DNA of 64,000 nucleotides from Alteriqipengyuania halimionae (GCF_009827575.1 NZ_WTYR01000001.1:992001-1056000); one strand, 5' to 3'; shown: positions 1-9,750, numbered from the stretch's first letter. Translations and numbers: made by a program. The notes: generated by a model from the sequence alone, not told the origin.

Positions 1-423
1 AGCGAAGCTCTGCCGCAATTGGGCGTTTTCCCTGCGCAGGCGCTCGGTCTCGGTCGCTCTTTCCACCAGATGGATGAGCCGCTCAGCTTCGAACGGCTTC
101 TCGATGAATTCCATCGCTCCGCGTCCGATCGCCGCCACGGCGGTGTCGATATTGCCGTGGCCGGAGAAGATGACCACCGGCAATTCGGGTTCGCGTGCCT
201 TGATCTCATCGAGGACTTCGAGCCCGTCCATCGAGCTGCCGTGGAGCCATACGTCGAGAAGCACGAGGCTCGGCCGCCGCTCGTCGATCGCGGCAAGCGC
301 CCCCTCCCCATCCCCGGCAGTGCGGCATTCGTAGCCTTCATCGCTGAGGACGCCTGCGACCAGTTCACGGATATCCTTTTCGTCATCGACGATCAGGACT
401 TCGACGGGTTTGCTGGTACTCAT
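1..423 (-). CDS. ntrX: NtrX-type nitrogen response regulator, N-terminal part
   Basis: This is the first 141 codons of a response regulator that runs off the left edge. The N-terminus carries the receiver fold: acidic pair D13-D14, phospho-acceptor D57 in a VLLD motif, S87, and K109 in an EKP motif. A charged helical linker follows, after which the AAA+ and DNA-binding domains would lie outside the window. It is the likely cognate regulator of the NtrY kinase just upstream: its ATG overlaps the ntrY stop codon as ATGA, so the two are translationally coupled. NtrYX is a membrane two-component system of alphaproteobacteria, linked in the literature to nitrogen, redox and envelope control. The sigma-54 interaction domain cannot be checked here. 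Confidence 0.9.
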   Translation of the reverse strand, partial: MSTSKPVEVLIVDDEKDIRELVAGVLSDEGYECRTAGDGEGALAAIDERRPSLVLLDVWLHGSSMDGLEVLDEIKAREPELPVVIFSGHGNIDTAVAAIGRGAMEFIEKPFEAERLIHLVERATETERLRRENAQLRQSFA

Positions 424-2675
424 TCGGCAGCCTCTTTCGTGCTGTTGGCGCTGGCTTGGATGCGGGGATCGCAGGCGAAGGTCAACGTGACGCGCGTGCC
501 GCCTTCCTCCATGGTTCCGAAGCTCATGGCACCGCCATGCTCCTCGACGATCTTGTTGACGATGGCGAGCCCGAGCCCGGTGCCGCGCTCTCGCGTGGTA
601 ACATAGGGCTCTACGATCTTCTCGCGCTCCTTCGGGAGTCCGATGCCATTATCCGCAATGACGATTTTGACGAGATCGTCCTCGCCCACGAGGTTGACCG
701 TGATCCGTCCGCGATAATCGGGCTCGGCGTTCTTCGCCTTGGCCTCGACTGCCTCGCCGGCGTTTTTCATGACGTTGGTCATCGCCTGACCGAACTGATG
801 GCGGTCGCACTGGATGTCGCCGATCTCTCCCTCGACTTCGACGGCGAAATCGATCTCCGGATGCGCGACTTCCTGAAGGAAGAGTGCCTGACGGACCAGA
901 TCCAGAGCATCCTCGCGGCGGAAGGAGGGCTTGGGCAGCCGGGCGAACGAGCTGAACGCATCGACCATGGTTCGCAGTTCGCCGACCTGGCGCACGATGG
1001 TCGAGGTTAGCTCGTCGAACAGTTCGCCATCCTGCTCGATCTGGCGCCGATAGCGACGTTTGAGCCGCTCGGTCGCGAGTTGGATCGGCGTGAGAGGGTT
1101 CTTGATCTCGTGCGCGATCCGGCGCGCCACATCCGACCATGCCGCCTGCCGCTGGTCGAGAACCTGGCGCGTGATATCCTCGAACGTGATTACGTGACTG
1201 TCCTCGCCGCGTGTCGCCTTGACCGCGAAGGTGAGCAGTTCGTTGTCTTGCTGGTATTGCACGATCTGGCCGCTGCGCGTTTCGTCGAGATCGGCAAGCT
1301 CGGGTGCAATGTCGCGGATCGGGCGACCCACCGGAATTTCCGGCTGCCCCAGCAGGGCCTGCGCCGACGAGTTCATCAGCTGGACCTTGCCTTCCTCATC
1401 GAGCGAAATGACGCCTGCAGTGACCGATTCAAGCACCGTTTCGATGAAGATGCCGCGATCGTGCAATTGTTCGTTTGCCCCAACAAGGGCCGCTGTCTGC
1501 CGCTCGATCTGGTCGGTCATGCGGTTGAAGGCACGGTTGAGGAGACCGACTTCGTCCGCACCCGTACGGCCTTCGACGCGTAGCGAGTAGTTTCCCGCTC
1601 CGACCCGCCGTGCGGCATCGACCAGTTCGTAAAGCGGCTTCACCTGACGGTCGGCATAGCGCAGTGCGAAAGCGATCGCGACGGCCACGAGGATCAGCGC
1701 GAGAATGAACAGCGCGCCCATGCTGCGCAATTGCAGGATTCTCGCTTGGCGCGTGAGGATCGCGTAATCCTGCACGATATCCTGCGCGCGCTCGCCCTGG
1801 CTAAATTCGAGCAGTTCAGAGCTGCGGGTCGTGTAGAGATAGACGCCGAGTTCGCGGTCGATAGCCGCGATGGCCTCTATTCCGGTCGCATCGCTCGCCA
1901 CCACCGATGGTTCGCCGTTCGCGATGCTGGCGAGCGCTTCGGCCGGGATTTCCTTCCCGATCGGGTTGTTATCCGGGAAGGCGACGATGACGAGCTGGCC
2001 ATCGGGGGTCGTCTGTATGATCGACGACTGGCTGAGGCCCCGATTGAGCATCTGGTTCCGGTAGCCATCGCCAAAATCCGGGCTGACGGTCGAATTCTCC
2101 GCCAGATATTCCCGCAGCTGTTCGGCCATTGCCTCGGTCTGACGCGCAACGTCCTTCTGGTTCTGCTCGTAATATCCCTCGGCCAGGCTGTTGGCATTGG
2201 TCAGCAGGCCCCGGGATTGCTCGGAAAACCAGAAATCGGTGCCGAACTGGAAGAGAACCGAGGCGAACGCGACCACGAACAATGTCGGGATAGCGGCGAT
2301 CATCGAGAAAATCAGGACAAGCCGGACGTGCATCTTGCCCGTGCCAACCTGGTTTTCCTGCGCCCGGCTCAACGCAATTCGGCGGCCAAGGAGAACAAGG
2401 ATCGCGAGCGCTGGGACCAGCGTGCCAACCAGAAGGAAGGTCGTAACGCGCGAAGGAAGCAAGTCGCCTTGGGCGGCGGAACCGGTCATGGTCGACCAAG
2501 TGACGGCAGCCATGACCAGAAAGCCGAAAACCGATACGATCTCGAGGATCACCATCGCATTCGCGCGGCGAGCGGACACCATCATGCGCCGCAGCCAGAG
2601 CGGCAACCGTTTGTGGCGTGTAAGTGTAGCGCTCGCCATATGAGGCTTGTGGGCTACACTGTTGCAATTATGCAA
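420..2675 (-). CDS. ntrY: NtrY-type membrane sensor histidine kinase
   Basis: The protein is about 740-750 residues. Hydrophobic segments lie in the first 110 residues, an extracytoplasmic region follows, and there is another membrane helix near residue 320-340. Then come a HAMP domain, a PAS region, a HisKA domain with the phospho-accepting His near residue 522 (motif IAHEIKNPLTP) and a HATPase domain with GTGLGLAIVNK near the C-terminus. This order is that of NtrY. The start is uncertain: the first in-frame ATG (2675) adds 12 residues to the ATG at 2639, and neither has a clear Shine-Dalgarno sequence. Its stop overlaps the ntrX start. The gene follows dusB by about 50-85 bp on the same strand, and no ntrB or ntrC lies between them. 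Confidence 0.93.
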   Translation of the reverse strand: MHNCNSVAHKPHMASATLTRHKRLPLWLRRMMVSARRANAMVILEIVSVFGFLVMAAVTWSTMTGSAAQGDLLPSRVTTFLLVGTLVPALAILVLLGRRIALSRAQENQVGTGKMHVRLVLIFSMIAAIPTLFVVAFASVLFQFGTDFWFSEQSRGLLTNANSLAEGYYEQNQKDVARQTEAMAEQLREYLAENSTVSPDFGDGYRNQMLNRGLSQSSIIQTTPDGQLVIVAFPDNNPIGKEIPAEALASIANGEPSVVASDATGIEAIAAIDRELGVYLYTTRSSELLEFSQGERAQDIVQDYAILTRQARILQLRSMGALFILALILVAVAIAFALRYADRQVKPLYELVDAARRVGAGNYSLRVEGRTGADEVGLLNRAFNRMTDQIERQTAALVGANEQLHDRGIFIETVLESVTAGVISLDEEGKVQLMNSSAQALLGQPEIPVGRPIRDIAPELADLDETRSGQIVQYQQDNELLTFAVKATRGEDSHVITFEDITRQVLDQRQAAWSDVARRIAHEIKNPLTPIQLATERLKRRYRRQIEQDGELFDELTSTIVRQVGELRTMVDAFSSFARLPKPSFRREDALDLVRQALFLQEVAHPEIDFAVEVEGEIGDIQCDRHQFGQAMTNVMKNAGEAVEAKAKNAEPDYRGRITVNLVGEDDLVKIVIADNGIGLPKEREKIVEPYVTTRERGTGLGLAIVNKIVEEHGGAMSFGTMEEGGTRVTLTFACDPRIQASANSTKEAAE

Positions 2676-2723
2676 GCGCTTTTGCGACCAATGCGCTTGC
2701 GCGAGCGGTGACAGTGCTGCGGA

Positions 2724-3740
2724 TCAGGCCGCTTCGCGTTCGAGGAACGGCTCGTAGAAACGTTCGAGCGACGCCATGACGTCAACCGGATTATCGACGA
2801 AATTCACCGTGTTGCGGAATTCGGCCGAGCCAGGGAGACCCTTGGTGTACCAGCCCAGGTGCTTGCGTGCGATCTTCACCCCGACCACGTCGCCATAAAG
2901 GCCGAGCATGGCGCGATAGTGGTCCATGATAGTCGAAAACTGCTCTTCGATCCGCGGGTCGGGCAACCGCTCGCCGGTTTCGAGCCAATGCATGACCTGA
3001 CCAAGCAGCCAAGGTTTGCCGTATGCCCCTCGCCCGATCATGACACCGTCGGCCCCGCTCTGCTCCGCAGCCTGCGCAACGTCGTCGATATCGCAGATGT
3101 CGCCATTGGCGATGACCGGGATCGAGACCGCATCCTTAACCTTACTGATGAAAGCCCAGTCGGCGGACCCCTTGTACATCTGGTTGCGGGTCCGGCCGTG
3201 GACGGTGACCATTTTCACGCCGATATCTTCGGCGATGCGCGACAATTCGGGCGCATTGAGACTGTCATGGTCCCAACCCATCCGCATTTTCACCGTAACC
3301 GGGACGGAAACGCCCTTAACAGTCGCCTCCATCAGTTTGATTGCCAAAGGAACTTCGCGCATCAGCGCGCTTCCGGCGTATCCGTTGACAACCTTGCGCA
3401 CCGGACAGCCGAAATTGATGTCGATGATTGCCGCACCATTGTCTTCCTGGAGCTTGGCGGCCTCGCCCATCGACTCCGGATCGCAGCCTACGAGCTGCAT
3501 CGAGACGGGCTCCTCGATCGCATCCCAAGCCGCCTTCTGAACGCTCTGGCGGGTTTCGCGGATCGCAGCCTGGCTTGCAATCATCTCGGTCACATTGAGC
3601 CCCGAGCCGAATTTGCGCACAAGGCGGCGGAACGGCAGGTCTGTTACGCCGGTCATGGGCGCGAGCACGACCGGCTGCGCAATGCGCACCGGGCCGATAT
3701 CGATCGGCGCAAGATGGGGAGGCTGCGGCGTGTTGCTCAT
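2724..3740 (-). CDS. dusB: tRNA-dihydrouridine synthase, DusB/NifR3 type
   Basis: This 338-residue FMN-dependent enzyme reduces uridine to dihydrouridine in the tRNA D-loop. Family motifs include the N-terminal [16 protein letters not shown], the catalytic-Cys motif NFGCPVRKV near residue 110, [15 protein letters not shown] and the phosphate-binding IANGDI and [11 protein letters not shown] segments. Length matches the family. It is the first gene of the leftward dusB-ntrY-ntrX set. In other alphaproteobacteria nifR3 classically precedes the ntr genes, which supports the NtrYX assignment. It is divergent from ispDF, with 73 bp between the two starts. Confidence 0.95.
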   Translation of the reverse strand: MSNTPQPPHLAPIDIGPVRIAQPVVLAPMTGVTDLPFRRLVRKFGSGLNVTEMIASQAAIRETRQSVQKAAWDAIEEPVSMQLVGCDPESMGEAAKLQEDNGAAIIDINFGCPVRKVVNGYAGSALMREVPLAIKLMEATVKGVSVPVTVKMRMGWDHDSLNAPELSRIAEDIGVKMVTVHGRTRNQMYKGSADWAFISKVKDAVSIPVIANGDICDIDDVAQAAEQSGADGVMIGRGAYGKPWLLGQVMHWLETGERLPDPRIEEQFSTIMDHYRAMLGLYGDVVGVKIARKHLGWYTKGLPGSAEFRNTVNFVDNPVDVMASLERFYEPFLEREAA

Positions 3741-3813
3741 GGTGATGACCGTTAGGTAGGCGCGCCCCTAGTCGATTGCCAGTTTCGCGACAAGACGATA
3801 GGCGGCGCGCACC

Positions 3814-4974
3814 ATGACCGACGCCTTCACATCTCCCCCTTCGCGCAACCTCGCAGCGATTATCGTCGCTGCCGGAACGGGAAGCCGTGCGGTGCAAGAC
3901 ATTCCCAAGCAGTATGTGCGCTGGCGCGGCAAACCTGTGCTGCGTCATTCGGTCGAGCGGCTTTTGGCAGCGGGATGCGCCCCGATCGTAGTTGCGATCG
4001 CGCCCGATGCCGATGATCTGGCGAGCGAGGCGATCGGCGATCTCGAAGGGGTCGAGACGTGCCACGGCGGCGGAACAAGACAGCAATCGGTCGCCCTCGC
4101 GCTCGAAGGGCTTGCCGAACGCGCACCCGAACACGTCCTGATCCACGACGCTGCCCGCCCGATCGTGGTGCCGGAAGTGGTCGATCGCCTTGTCGCCGCC
4201 CTACCCTCCCATGCCGGTGCAATTCCCGTGCTCCCCGTGGTCGATTCGATCGCAATCGAGCGCGACGGCATGATGGCCGGCAAGGCCGATCGTGAAACGC
4301 TCAAGCGCGTGCAGACGCCGCAGGCCTTCCGCTTTGCCGATATCCTGGCAGCCCATCGCGCATGGCAAGGCGCGAGCGATGCGGGAGACGATGCGCATGT
4401 CTTGCGCGATTTCGGCGGCGAGGTTGCTATGGTGCGAGGAGACGAAGCGCTGAAAAAGCTCACATTCGCCGAGGATTTCCGCAGCTCGCGCCCGGCAATC
4501 CGCACCGGTCTTGGCTTCGACGTGCATCGCCTGGCCGAGGGCGAAGAGTTGTGGCTCGCTGGATTGCGTATCGAACACAGTCATGGCCTTGCCGGGCACA
4601 GCGATGCGGATGTCGCGCTCCATGCGATCACCGACGCGGTCCTCGGTGCGGTGGGCGCAGGCGATATCGGCGACCATTTCCCGCCCAGCGATCCGCAGTG
4701 GAAAGGCGCCTCATCAGACCGTTTCCTCGCCCATGCCGGGAAACTGGCTGACGAGGCAGGCTACGCTGTCGCGAACATCGATCTTACCATCATCTGCGAA
4801 GCTCCCAAGATCGGTCCGCACCGCTCGGCCATGCGTGAGCGGATAGCGGCGATCCTCGGCATCGATCCGGCGCTGGTCGGCGTCAAGGCGACGACCACCG
4901 AAGGGCTTGGCATGACCGGACGCCGTGAGGGAATTGCGGCGCAGGCGGTGGCCACGCTCGCGGTATTCGATTAG
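3814..4974 (+). CDS. ispDF: Bifunctional IspD/IspF enzyme of the MEP isoprenoid pathway
   Basis: This is a 386-residue fusion. The N-terminal 230 residues are 2-C-methyl-D-erythritol 4-phosphate cytidylyltransferase (IspD: AAGTGSR nucleotide loop, KQYV, HDAARP). The C-terminal 155 residues are 2-C-methyl-D-erythritol 2,4-cyclodiphosphate synthase (IspF: GLGFDVHRL with zinc ligands D and H, GHSDADVALHAITDA, GLGMTGRREG). The fusion of steps 3 and 5 of the non-mevalonate pathway is common in alphaproteobacteria. It supplies IPP and DMAPP for quinones, hopanoids and carotenoids. The ATG at 3814 gives a normal-length IspD. A PncC/CinA-type gene follows after about 30 bp. Confidence 0.97.
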   Translation: MTDAFTSPPSRNLAAIIVAAGTGSRAVQDIPKQYVRWRGKPVLRHSVERLLAAGCAPIVVAIAPDADDLASEAIGDLEGVETCHGGGTRQQSVALALEGLAERAPEHVLIHDAARPIVVPEVVDRLVAALPSHAGAIPVLPVVDSIAIERDGMMAGKADRETLKRVQTPQAFRFADILAAHRAWQGASDAGDDAHVLRDFGGEVAMVRGDEALKKLTFAEDFRSSRPAIRTGLGFDVHRLAEGEELWLAGLRIEHSHGLAGHSDADVALHAITDAVLGAVGAGDIGDHFPPSDPQWKGASSDRFLAHAGKLADEAGYAVANIDLTIICEAPKIGPHRSAMRERIAAILGIDPALVGVKATTTEGLGMTGRREGIAAQAVATLAVFD

Positions 4975-5006
4975 CGCCGCCCCAACCGCCAGCATTGGAG
5001 CCGAGC

Positions 5007-5507
5007 ATGGATTTCGACGCCATCCTTCCCGAGAACATGGTCGCCCTCGCCGAGCAGGTCGTCACGCGCAATCGCGAAGCCGGACGCATGGTTGCACTGG
5101 CGGAAAGCTGCACCGGGGGCCTGGTCGCCAGTGCAATCACCGAGATACCCGGCAGTTCCGCTGTGCTCGACCGCAGCTTCGTGACCTATTCAAATGCCGC
5201 GAAGATCGAGATGCTGGGCGTCTCCTCCGATATCATCGATACGTTCGGTGCGGTCTCGGCGGCGTGCGCTTGGGACATGGCGAAGGGCGCGCTTGCCGCG
5301 AGCGGCGCGGATGTCGCGGTAGCGGTCAGCGGGATCGCCGGGCCAGGCGGTGGCAGCGAGTTCAAGCCGGTCGGCACGGTGGTTTTCGCCCGCGCGATCC
5401 GCGGACAGGAAGAAAACGAGGCCGAGGAGCGCGTTTTCGCAGGCGGCACCCGCGCCGCGATCCGGCATCAGGCGGCGCTGGTCGCGCTCGAACTGTTGCT
5501 ACCGTAA
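5007..5507 (+). CDS. pncC: CinA C-terminal / PncC-type amidohydrolase
   Basis: The 166-residue protein matches the stand-alone CinA C-terminal domain, the nicotinamide-nucleotide amidohydrolase family. Motifs are LAESCTGGLVASAIT near residue 35, the SF.TYSN.AK.E.LGV region, and AVSGIAGPGGGSEFKPVGTV. I chose the ATG at 5007 because a GGAG sits at 4997-5000. An in-frame TTG at 4995 would overlap that ribosome-binding site. The role in the family is recycling of deamidated pyridine nucleotides (NMN to NaMN). Older annotations as competence-damage protein refer to this domain. The 3' end overlaps the convergent ratA gene by 40 bp. Confidence 0.9.
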   Translation: MDFDAILPENMVALAEQVVTRNREAGRMVALAESCTGGLVASAITEIPGSSAVLDRSFVTYSNAAKIEMLGVSSDIIDTFGAVSAACAWDMAKGALAASGADVAVAVSGIAGPGGGSEFKPVGTVVFARAIRGQEENEAEERVFAGGTRAAIRHQAALVALELLLP

Positions 5508-5929
5508 AGCGCGGCCGCGCGCGTTTCGAACGCGGCAACCATCTTGCGGAAGGCGCGATCGGCATATTGCCCGGCGAGCGCTTCGAACACCTTGTTCTTG
5601 AACGTGAAATCGACGCAGAAATTGATCCTGCAGGCCTCTTCCCCATCCGGTTCGAAGGCCCAGCTATTGTCGAGATCGCGCAGCGGTCCGTCGACGTAGT
5701 GAACCAGGATCGAATGCGGCCGCGCCTTGGTAACGCGCGAGGTGAATTTCTCGCGGATCGCCTTGAACCCGACCAGCATGTCGGCGGTCATCTCTGTCTC
5801 GCTATCAGCGCGCACGCGTGTCGCAACGACCCAAGGCAGGAATTCGGGATAGCGATCGACGTCGGCGACCAGATCGAACATCTGCTCGCAGCTGTAAGGC
5901 AGCCGCTTGGATTCGCGGATCGTCGGCAT
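5468..5929 (-). CDS. ratA: RatA/Coq10-type START-domain protein
   Basis: The 153-residue protein has the SRPBCC/START fold typical of Coq10 and RatA: N-terminal SKRLPYS.EQMFDLVADV.RYPEFLPW, a central VGFKAIREKFTSRV and a C-terminal FKNKVFEALAGQYAD region. In bacteria this family is annotated either as a ubiquinone-binding protein or as the toxin-like ribosome-association protein RatA. Neither activity can be read from sequence. It is coupled to lipA upstream: the lipA stop and this start share one base (TGATG). Its 3' end overlaps the convergent pncC gene. Confidence 0.9.
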   Translation of the reverse strand: MPTIRESKRLPYSCEQMFDLVADVDRYPEFLPWVVATRVRADSETEMTADMLVGFKAIREKFTSRVTKARPHSILVHYVDGPLRDLDNSWAFEPDGEEACRINFCVDFTFKNKVFEALAGQYADRAFRKMVAAFETRAAALYGSNSSSATSAA

Positions 5930-6867
5930 CAGGCCTTCGCCTTGGCCAGCTTCGCCTCTCTCGCCGCGCGCATTTCGGCGAAATCGTCTCCCGCATGATA
6001 GCTCGAGCGGGTGAGCGGACTCGACGCGACTTGCAGGAAGCCCTTGGCCCGTGCGATCGCACCGAAGGCCGAGAATGCCTTGGGTGTAACGAAATCCTCG
6101 ACCTTGGCATGCTTCGGCGTGGGCTGGAGATACTGGCCCATGGTCATGAAATCGATATCCGCGCAGCGCATGTCGTCCATCACCTGGTGCACTTCGAGGC
6201 GTTGTTCGCCCAAACCCAGCATGATGCCCGATTTGGTGAAGATCATCGGATCGTGGCGCTTGACCTCTTCGAGCAGACGCAGCGAGGCATAATAACGCGC
6301 GCCGGGGCGGATCGTCGGATAGAGGCGCGGCACGGTTTCCAGATTGTGGTTGAACACGTCCGGCCCGGCCGCAGCGATCGCCTCGATCGACGGGCGCATC
6401 TTGCCGCGGAAATCGGGCGTCAGAATCTCGATCGTCGTATCGGGGGTGTTGCGGCGCAGGGCTTCGATCACCTTGACGAAGTGGCCGGCACCGCCATCGG
6501 GGAGATCGTCACGATCGACACTCGTGATGACGATGTGCTCGAGCCCAAGCTTTGCTGCAGCGGTGGCAACATGCTCGGGTTCGTCCTGATCGACGATGCG
6601 CGGCATGCCCGTCTTGACGTTGCAGAACGCGCAGGCGCGGGTGCAGACGTCGCCCAGGATCATCACCGTCGCGTGCTTCTTGGTCCAGCACTCCCCGATA
6701 TTGGGACAGGCAGCCTCTTCGCAGACCGTATTGAGGTTGAGGTCGCGCATCAGCTTGCGCGTCTCGCCATAGCCTTTCGTCACCGGGGCCTTTACGCGAA
6801 TCCAATCGGGCTTGCGCTGGCGGGCGGGGCGTTCTTCGGGCTGCGGAGCGGATGAGAGGTCGTTCAT
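5929..6867 (-). CDS. lipA: Lipoyl synthase
   Basis: This 312-residue radical-SAM enzyme inserts two sulfurs into octanoyl-protein to form lipoate. Both iron-sulfur motifs are visible: the auxiliary cluster motif [12 protein letters not shown] near residue 50 and the radical-SAM motif CTRACAFC near residue 75. A PDGGAGHF motif and the C-terminal RSSYHAGD motif, whose Ser coordinates the auxiliary cluster, are also present. I chose the ATG at 6867, giving normal family length. The open frame extends upstream only into sequence antisense to the carbonic anhydrase gene. The product is needed by the lipoyl-dependent pyruvate dehydrogenase encoded near 20 kb. It is coupled to ratA. Confidence 0.97.
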   Translation of the reverse strand: MNDLSSAPQPEERPARQRKPDWIRVKAPVTKGYGETRKLMRDLNLNTVCEEAACPNIGECWTKKHATVMILGDVCTRACAFCNVKTGMPRIVDQDEPEHVATAAAKLGLEHIVITSVDRDDLPDGGAGHFVKVIEALRRNTPDTTIEILTPDFRGKMRPSIEAIAAAGPDVFNHNLETVPRLYPTIRPGARYYASLRLLEEVKRHDPMIFTKSGIMLGLGEQRLEVHQVMDDMRCADIDFMTMGQYLQPTPKHAKVEDFVTPKAFSAFGAIARAKGFLQVASSPLTRSSYHAGDDFAEMRAAREAKLAKAKA

Positions 6868-6921
6868 GGGCGCCCACTTAGGAGCCTTCGGGCCATCTTG
6901 CCAGTCCTGCAAAGAGACGGC

Positions 6922-7572
6922 ATGGGCGATCGCATGAAGAGATTTTCCGGACTCGTCGATGGCTATGGCCGTTTCCGCCAAACCGGCTGGGTGGAACAGC
7001 GCGCGCGCTGGTCGGAACTGGCCGAGGGTCAGTCGCCCCAGGTCATGGTGATCGCCTGTTCGGACAGCCGCGTCGATCCGGCGCAAATCTTCGATGTCGA
7101 TCCGGGCGAAATCTTCGTGGTGCGCAATGTAGCGGCCATGGTCCCGCCTTACGAGACCACACCGGGCCATCACGGGGTCTCGGCCGCAGTGGAATTCGCC
7201 GTGCAGTTTCTCAAAGTGCGCGAAGTCGTCGTGATGGGTCACGGCATGTGCGGCGGCTGCCATGCAGCCTTGACGCAGAACCTCCACGGGAACGAACATG
7301 GCGCAGGCGGTTTCGTTGCCGATTGGGTCGGCATGCTCGACGATGTGCGCGATCCGGTCGCCCGCGAATATGGGACGTCCGGACGCGTAGCGGAACTGGC
7401 CATGGAACTGGCAGCGGTGACATTGAGCCTTGGCAATCTCCGCTCCTTCCCCTTCGTCGCCGAGCGCGAGCAGTCCGGTGAACTGGCGCTGCGCGGTGCG
7501 CACTTTGCGATTTCGGATGGCGTCCTGCGAGTGCTCGACGAAGAAACCGGGGAATTCGGCCCCGCCGCATGA
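6922..7572 (+). CDS. Beta-class carbonic anhydrase
   Basis: The 216-residue protein interconverts CO2 and bicarbonate. Zinc ligands are seen in CSDSRVDP (Cys, Asp) and in GHGMCGGC (His, Cys), the standard beta-class pattern. The NAA motif after the first strand is [12 protein letters not shown] purine-rich AAAGAGAC precedes the ATG at 6922. The ATG at 6934 is an alternative, and the TTG at 6898 lies too close to the divergent lipA start. It is transcribed alone, away from lipA, and followed by a NYN-domain gene. Confidence 0.94.
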   Translation: MGDRMKRFSGLVDGYGRFRQTGWVEQRARWSELAEGQSPQVMVIACSDSRVDPAQIFDVDPGEIFVVRNVAAMVPPYETTPGHHGVSAAVEFAVQFLKVREVVVMGHGMCGGCHAALTQNLHGNEHGAGGFVADWVGMLDDVRDPVAREYGTSGRVAELAMELAAVTLSLGNLRSFPFVAEREQSGELALRGAHFAISDGVLRVLDEETGEFGPAA

Positions 7573-7607
7573 TTTGATTCGGTCGCGCGAGTGCCTAAGG
7601 ATGGCGC

Positions 7608-8336
7608 ATGCCCGAACCGGATCTCAAAAACATCGCCCTCCTGATCGACGCCGACAACACCAGTCCGCGCGGCATCGACCCGGTGCTGACCGTGATGGCC
7701 GAACTCGGCCAGGTGAACATCAAGCGTGCCTACGGCAATTTCGCGAAGAACAATTTGCAGAATTGGGACAAGATCACCCACAAATACGGGATCCGTCCGC
7801 AGCAGCAATTCGATCTGACAGCGGGCAAGAACGCCACCGACATGGCGATGACGATCGATGCGGTCGACCTGCTGTATCAAGGGAAGGTCGACGGTTTCGG
7901 GATCATGTCGTCGGACAGCGATTTCACCCCGCTCGTCACGCGCCTGCGGCAGGATGGATTGATCGTCTATGGCTTCGGCAGCACCAAGAAGACCCCCGCC
8001 GCGTTCAAGAGCGCGTGTACGCGCTTTATCGATATCGACGCGCTGATCGCGAGTGCATCGGATGAACCGCCGAGCCCCAAGGCTCGCAAGGCGGAGGACA
8101 AGCGTTCGCTCGACGAAGATTTGATCGAACTGCTCGGCACCGCCTGGAAAGCCGCCAAGCGAGATGAAGAGGGTTTCGCCTCGCTCGGCGAAGTCGGCCT
8201 GATCGCCGGCAACCGTTCCAGCTTCGATGTTCGCAATTACGGCTTCAAGCGGCTGTCCGACCTGTTCGATTCGATCGACCAGTTCCAGATGGAGCGTCGC
8301 GACGACAACCAGTATTACGTTAGGCGCCTGCGCTGA
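7608..8336 (+). CDS. NYN-domain (LabA/DUF88) putative nuclease with C-terminal OST-HTH/LOTUS-like domain
   Basis: The 242-residue protein begins with a NYN/PIN-like nuclease domain: [12 protein letters not shown] holds the first acidic motif, [16 protein letters not shown] the second, and [15 protein letters not shown] the third. After a lysine-rich linker at about residue 150, the C-terminal 75 residues resemble an OST-HTH/LOTUS domain (a winged-helix RNA-binding fold) with the [19 protein letters not shown] signature. Proteins of this layout are widespread in bacteria and presumed to act on RNA. The substrate is unknown. It is probably monocistronic and ends before a strong bidirectional hairpin. 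Confidence 0.9.
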   Translation: MPEPDLKNIALLIDADNTSPRGIDPVLTVMAELGQVNIKRAYGNFAKNNLQNWDKITHKYGIRPQQQFDLTAGKNATDMAMTIDAVDLLYQGKVDGFGIMSSDSDFTPLVTRLRQDGLIVYGFGSTKKTPAAFKSACTRFIDIDALIASASDEPPSPKARKAEDKRSLDEDLIELLGTAWKAAKRDEEGFASLGEVGLIAGNRSSFDVRNYGFKRLSDLFDSIDQFQMERRDDNQYYVRRLR

Positions 8337-8346
8337 CCTAAGAGAA

Positions 8347-8380
8347 AGGGCGCATCGGCCAAAGCCGACTCGCCCTCTTT
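8347..8380. terminator. Bidirectional hairpin terminator
   Basis: Outer stem AGGGCG (8347-8352) pairs with CGCCCT (8371-8376), and inner CGGC (8356-8359) pairs with GCCG (8364-8367). The outer stem is flanked by A-rich sequence on the left and CTTT on the right. It lies between two convergent genes and could serve both. Confidence 0.7.
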
Positions 8381-8400
8381 CAATTGGGTTTGAATTACGG

Positions 8401-9750
8401 TCAGCCAGCCTGCTGCTCGGCATAGATCCGCCACAGATTGGCAATCGCCGCCCACTCACCGGTTACCGAGGCGAACGTTTCCTTCGCTTCGGCGAAACGG
8501 CCTTGCTCGATTTGCGCAATGCCGATGCGGGTCATGAATTTGCCGTTGCCGGCACCGGGCTTGGCCGCGGCAAGTCGATAGAGTTCTTCAGCGGTGCCCG
8601 GCTGCCCATAGTTCAGGTAGGCGTCCGCTGCGGCCACAATAGTCGCGAGCGACGCGTTCGGCTTGCGCGCGTCGGCACCGAGCGAATCCAACTCGCCGCT
8701 TTCATCGACCGCGATCTGCTTCTTAGCGTCTTCGCGATTCTGCGTAACGAACCCTTCGCTTTCGTCGAAGAAGCCCTTCTCGATGCCAAGATCGATTGCG
8801 TCGAGCACTTCCTGCGGACGCTTGCGGTAATCGGCGTATTCAACGATCGCGGAGACATCCGGACGGTTCTGGATACTGTCGGTCTGGACCATCAGTCGCT
8901 GGAGGTCGAGCACGGCCTCGTCCTCACTATATCCGTCACGCACGATGATGATCGCATTGGCCCAGTTCGTCGGGTTCGGATAGAACCGGACGAGATTGTA
9001 AGCATAATCATTCTGATCGGAGGTCTGGAGTTCGCGTGCCAGCTTGTACGCTCGGAGCAACAATTCCTCGCTCGGTTTGCTGACCGCAGCGCTTTCGTCG
9101 ATCATACCGTTCATGTAATCGAGCGCCTGCGCTCGGTTGCCTTCGCGAATATACGTGACAACAATGTTGTTTCTCAGGTTGGCATCGGTGCTTCCGGCAT
9201 CGATCGCCATCTGAAACGCCTCACGCGCCTTCGCAAAATCGCCACGTTCGAACAGAATGATACCGCGCGCATTTTGCAAAGCCGCCTTGCGAGCATTACT
9301 TTGCAGGCCGCTTGACGTTTCCGTGTCGATGCCTTCGAGCTGCAGGGCTGTATCGTCAGTCAGCGCGCCGTAGCCAATCGCGACGTTGCCCCAGAAATAC
9401 CGGTCCGAAGGGTTTTCGATCTTGTCCTTCACCGCACGCAATGCAGCGATCTCGTCCGCCAGCATCCGCGCGAGCTCGGCGCGACCGGCTTCGCGAGCTT
9501 CGCCCTCCGACTGGCGCACGCTGTCCGATTTGGCTTTCACTTCCGCGTCCGCCGCGCTGGCCTTGTACGCCTCGAATACCGGCTTGAAGGCTTTCTGGAA
9601 GTCCTTGGAGGGTGCGAGTTCCGGCTGTTGTTCTTGGGCCTGCGCGGCAGGTGCGGTGGCGACGGCACCGATACCCGCAAAGGCGAGCATCGCGGCCATC
9701 GTAGGCTTGCCGATAATAGCGCGGGTCTTGCGCGAAACAGTCGAAATCAT
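8401..9750 (-). CDS. Secreted TPR-like repeat protein of unknown function
   Basis: The 449-residue protein has an N-terminal signal peptide: basic SRKTR, a hydrophobic Ala-rich core and an APAAQAQ cleavage region ending near residue 40. The mature part is helical with degenerate TPR-like units, for example ARGIILFERGDFAKAREAFQMAI near residue 150 and TRIGIAQIEQGRFAEAKETFASV near the C-terminus. I chose the ATG at 9750 because AAGGGGAT lies directly upstream in the transcribed strand. The longer frame from 9864 has no signal sequence at its start. It is probably exported to the periplasm. No enzymatic motif is visible. Confidence 0.8.
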   Translation of the reverse strand: MISTVSRKTRAIIGKPTMAAMLAFAGIGAVATAPAAQAQEQQPELAPSKDFQKAFKPVFEAYKASAADAEVKAKSDSVRQSEGEAREAGRAELARMLADEIAALRAVKDKIENPSDRYFWGNVAIGYGALTDDTALQLEGIDTETSSGLQSNARKAALQNARGIILFERGDFAKAREAFQMAIDAGSTDANLRNNIVVTYIREGNRAQALDYMNGMIDESAAVSKPSEELLLRAYKLARELQTSDQNDYAYNLVRFYPNPTNWANAIIIVRDGYSEDEAVLDLQRLMVQTDSIQNRPDVSAIVEYADYRKRPQEVLDAIDLGIEKGFFDESEGFVTQNREDAKKQIAVDESGELDSLGADARKPNASLATIVAAADAYLNYGQPGTAEELYRLAAAKPGAGNGKFMTRIGIAQIEQGRFAEAKETFASVTGEWAAIANLWRIYAEQQAG

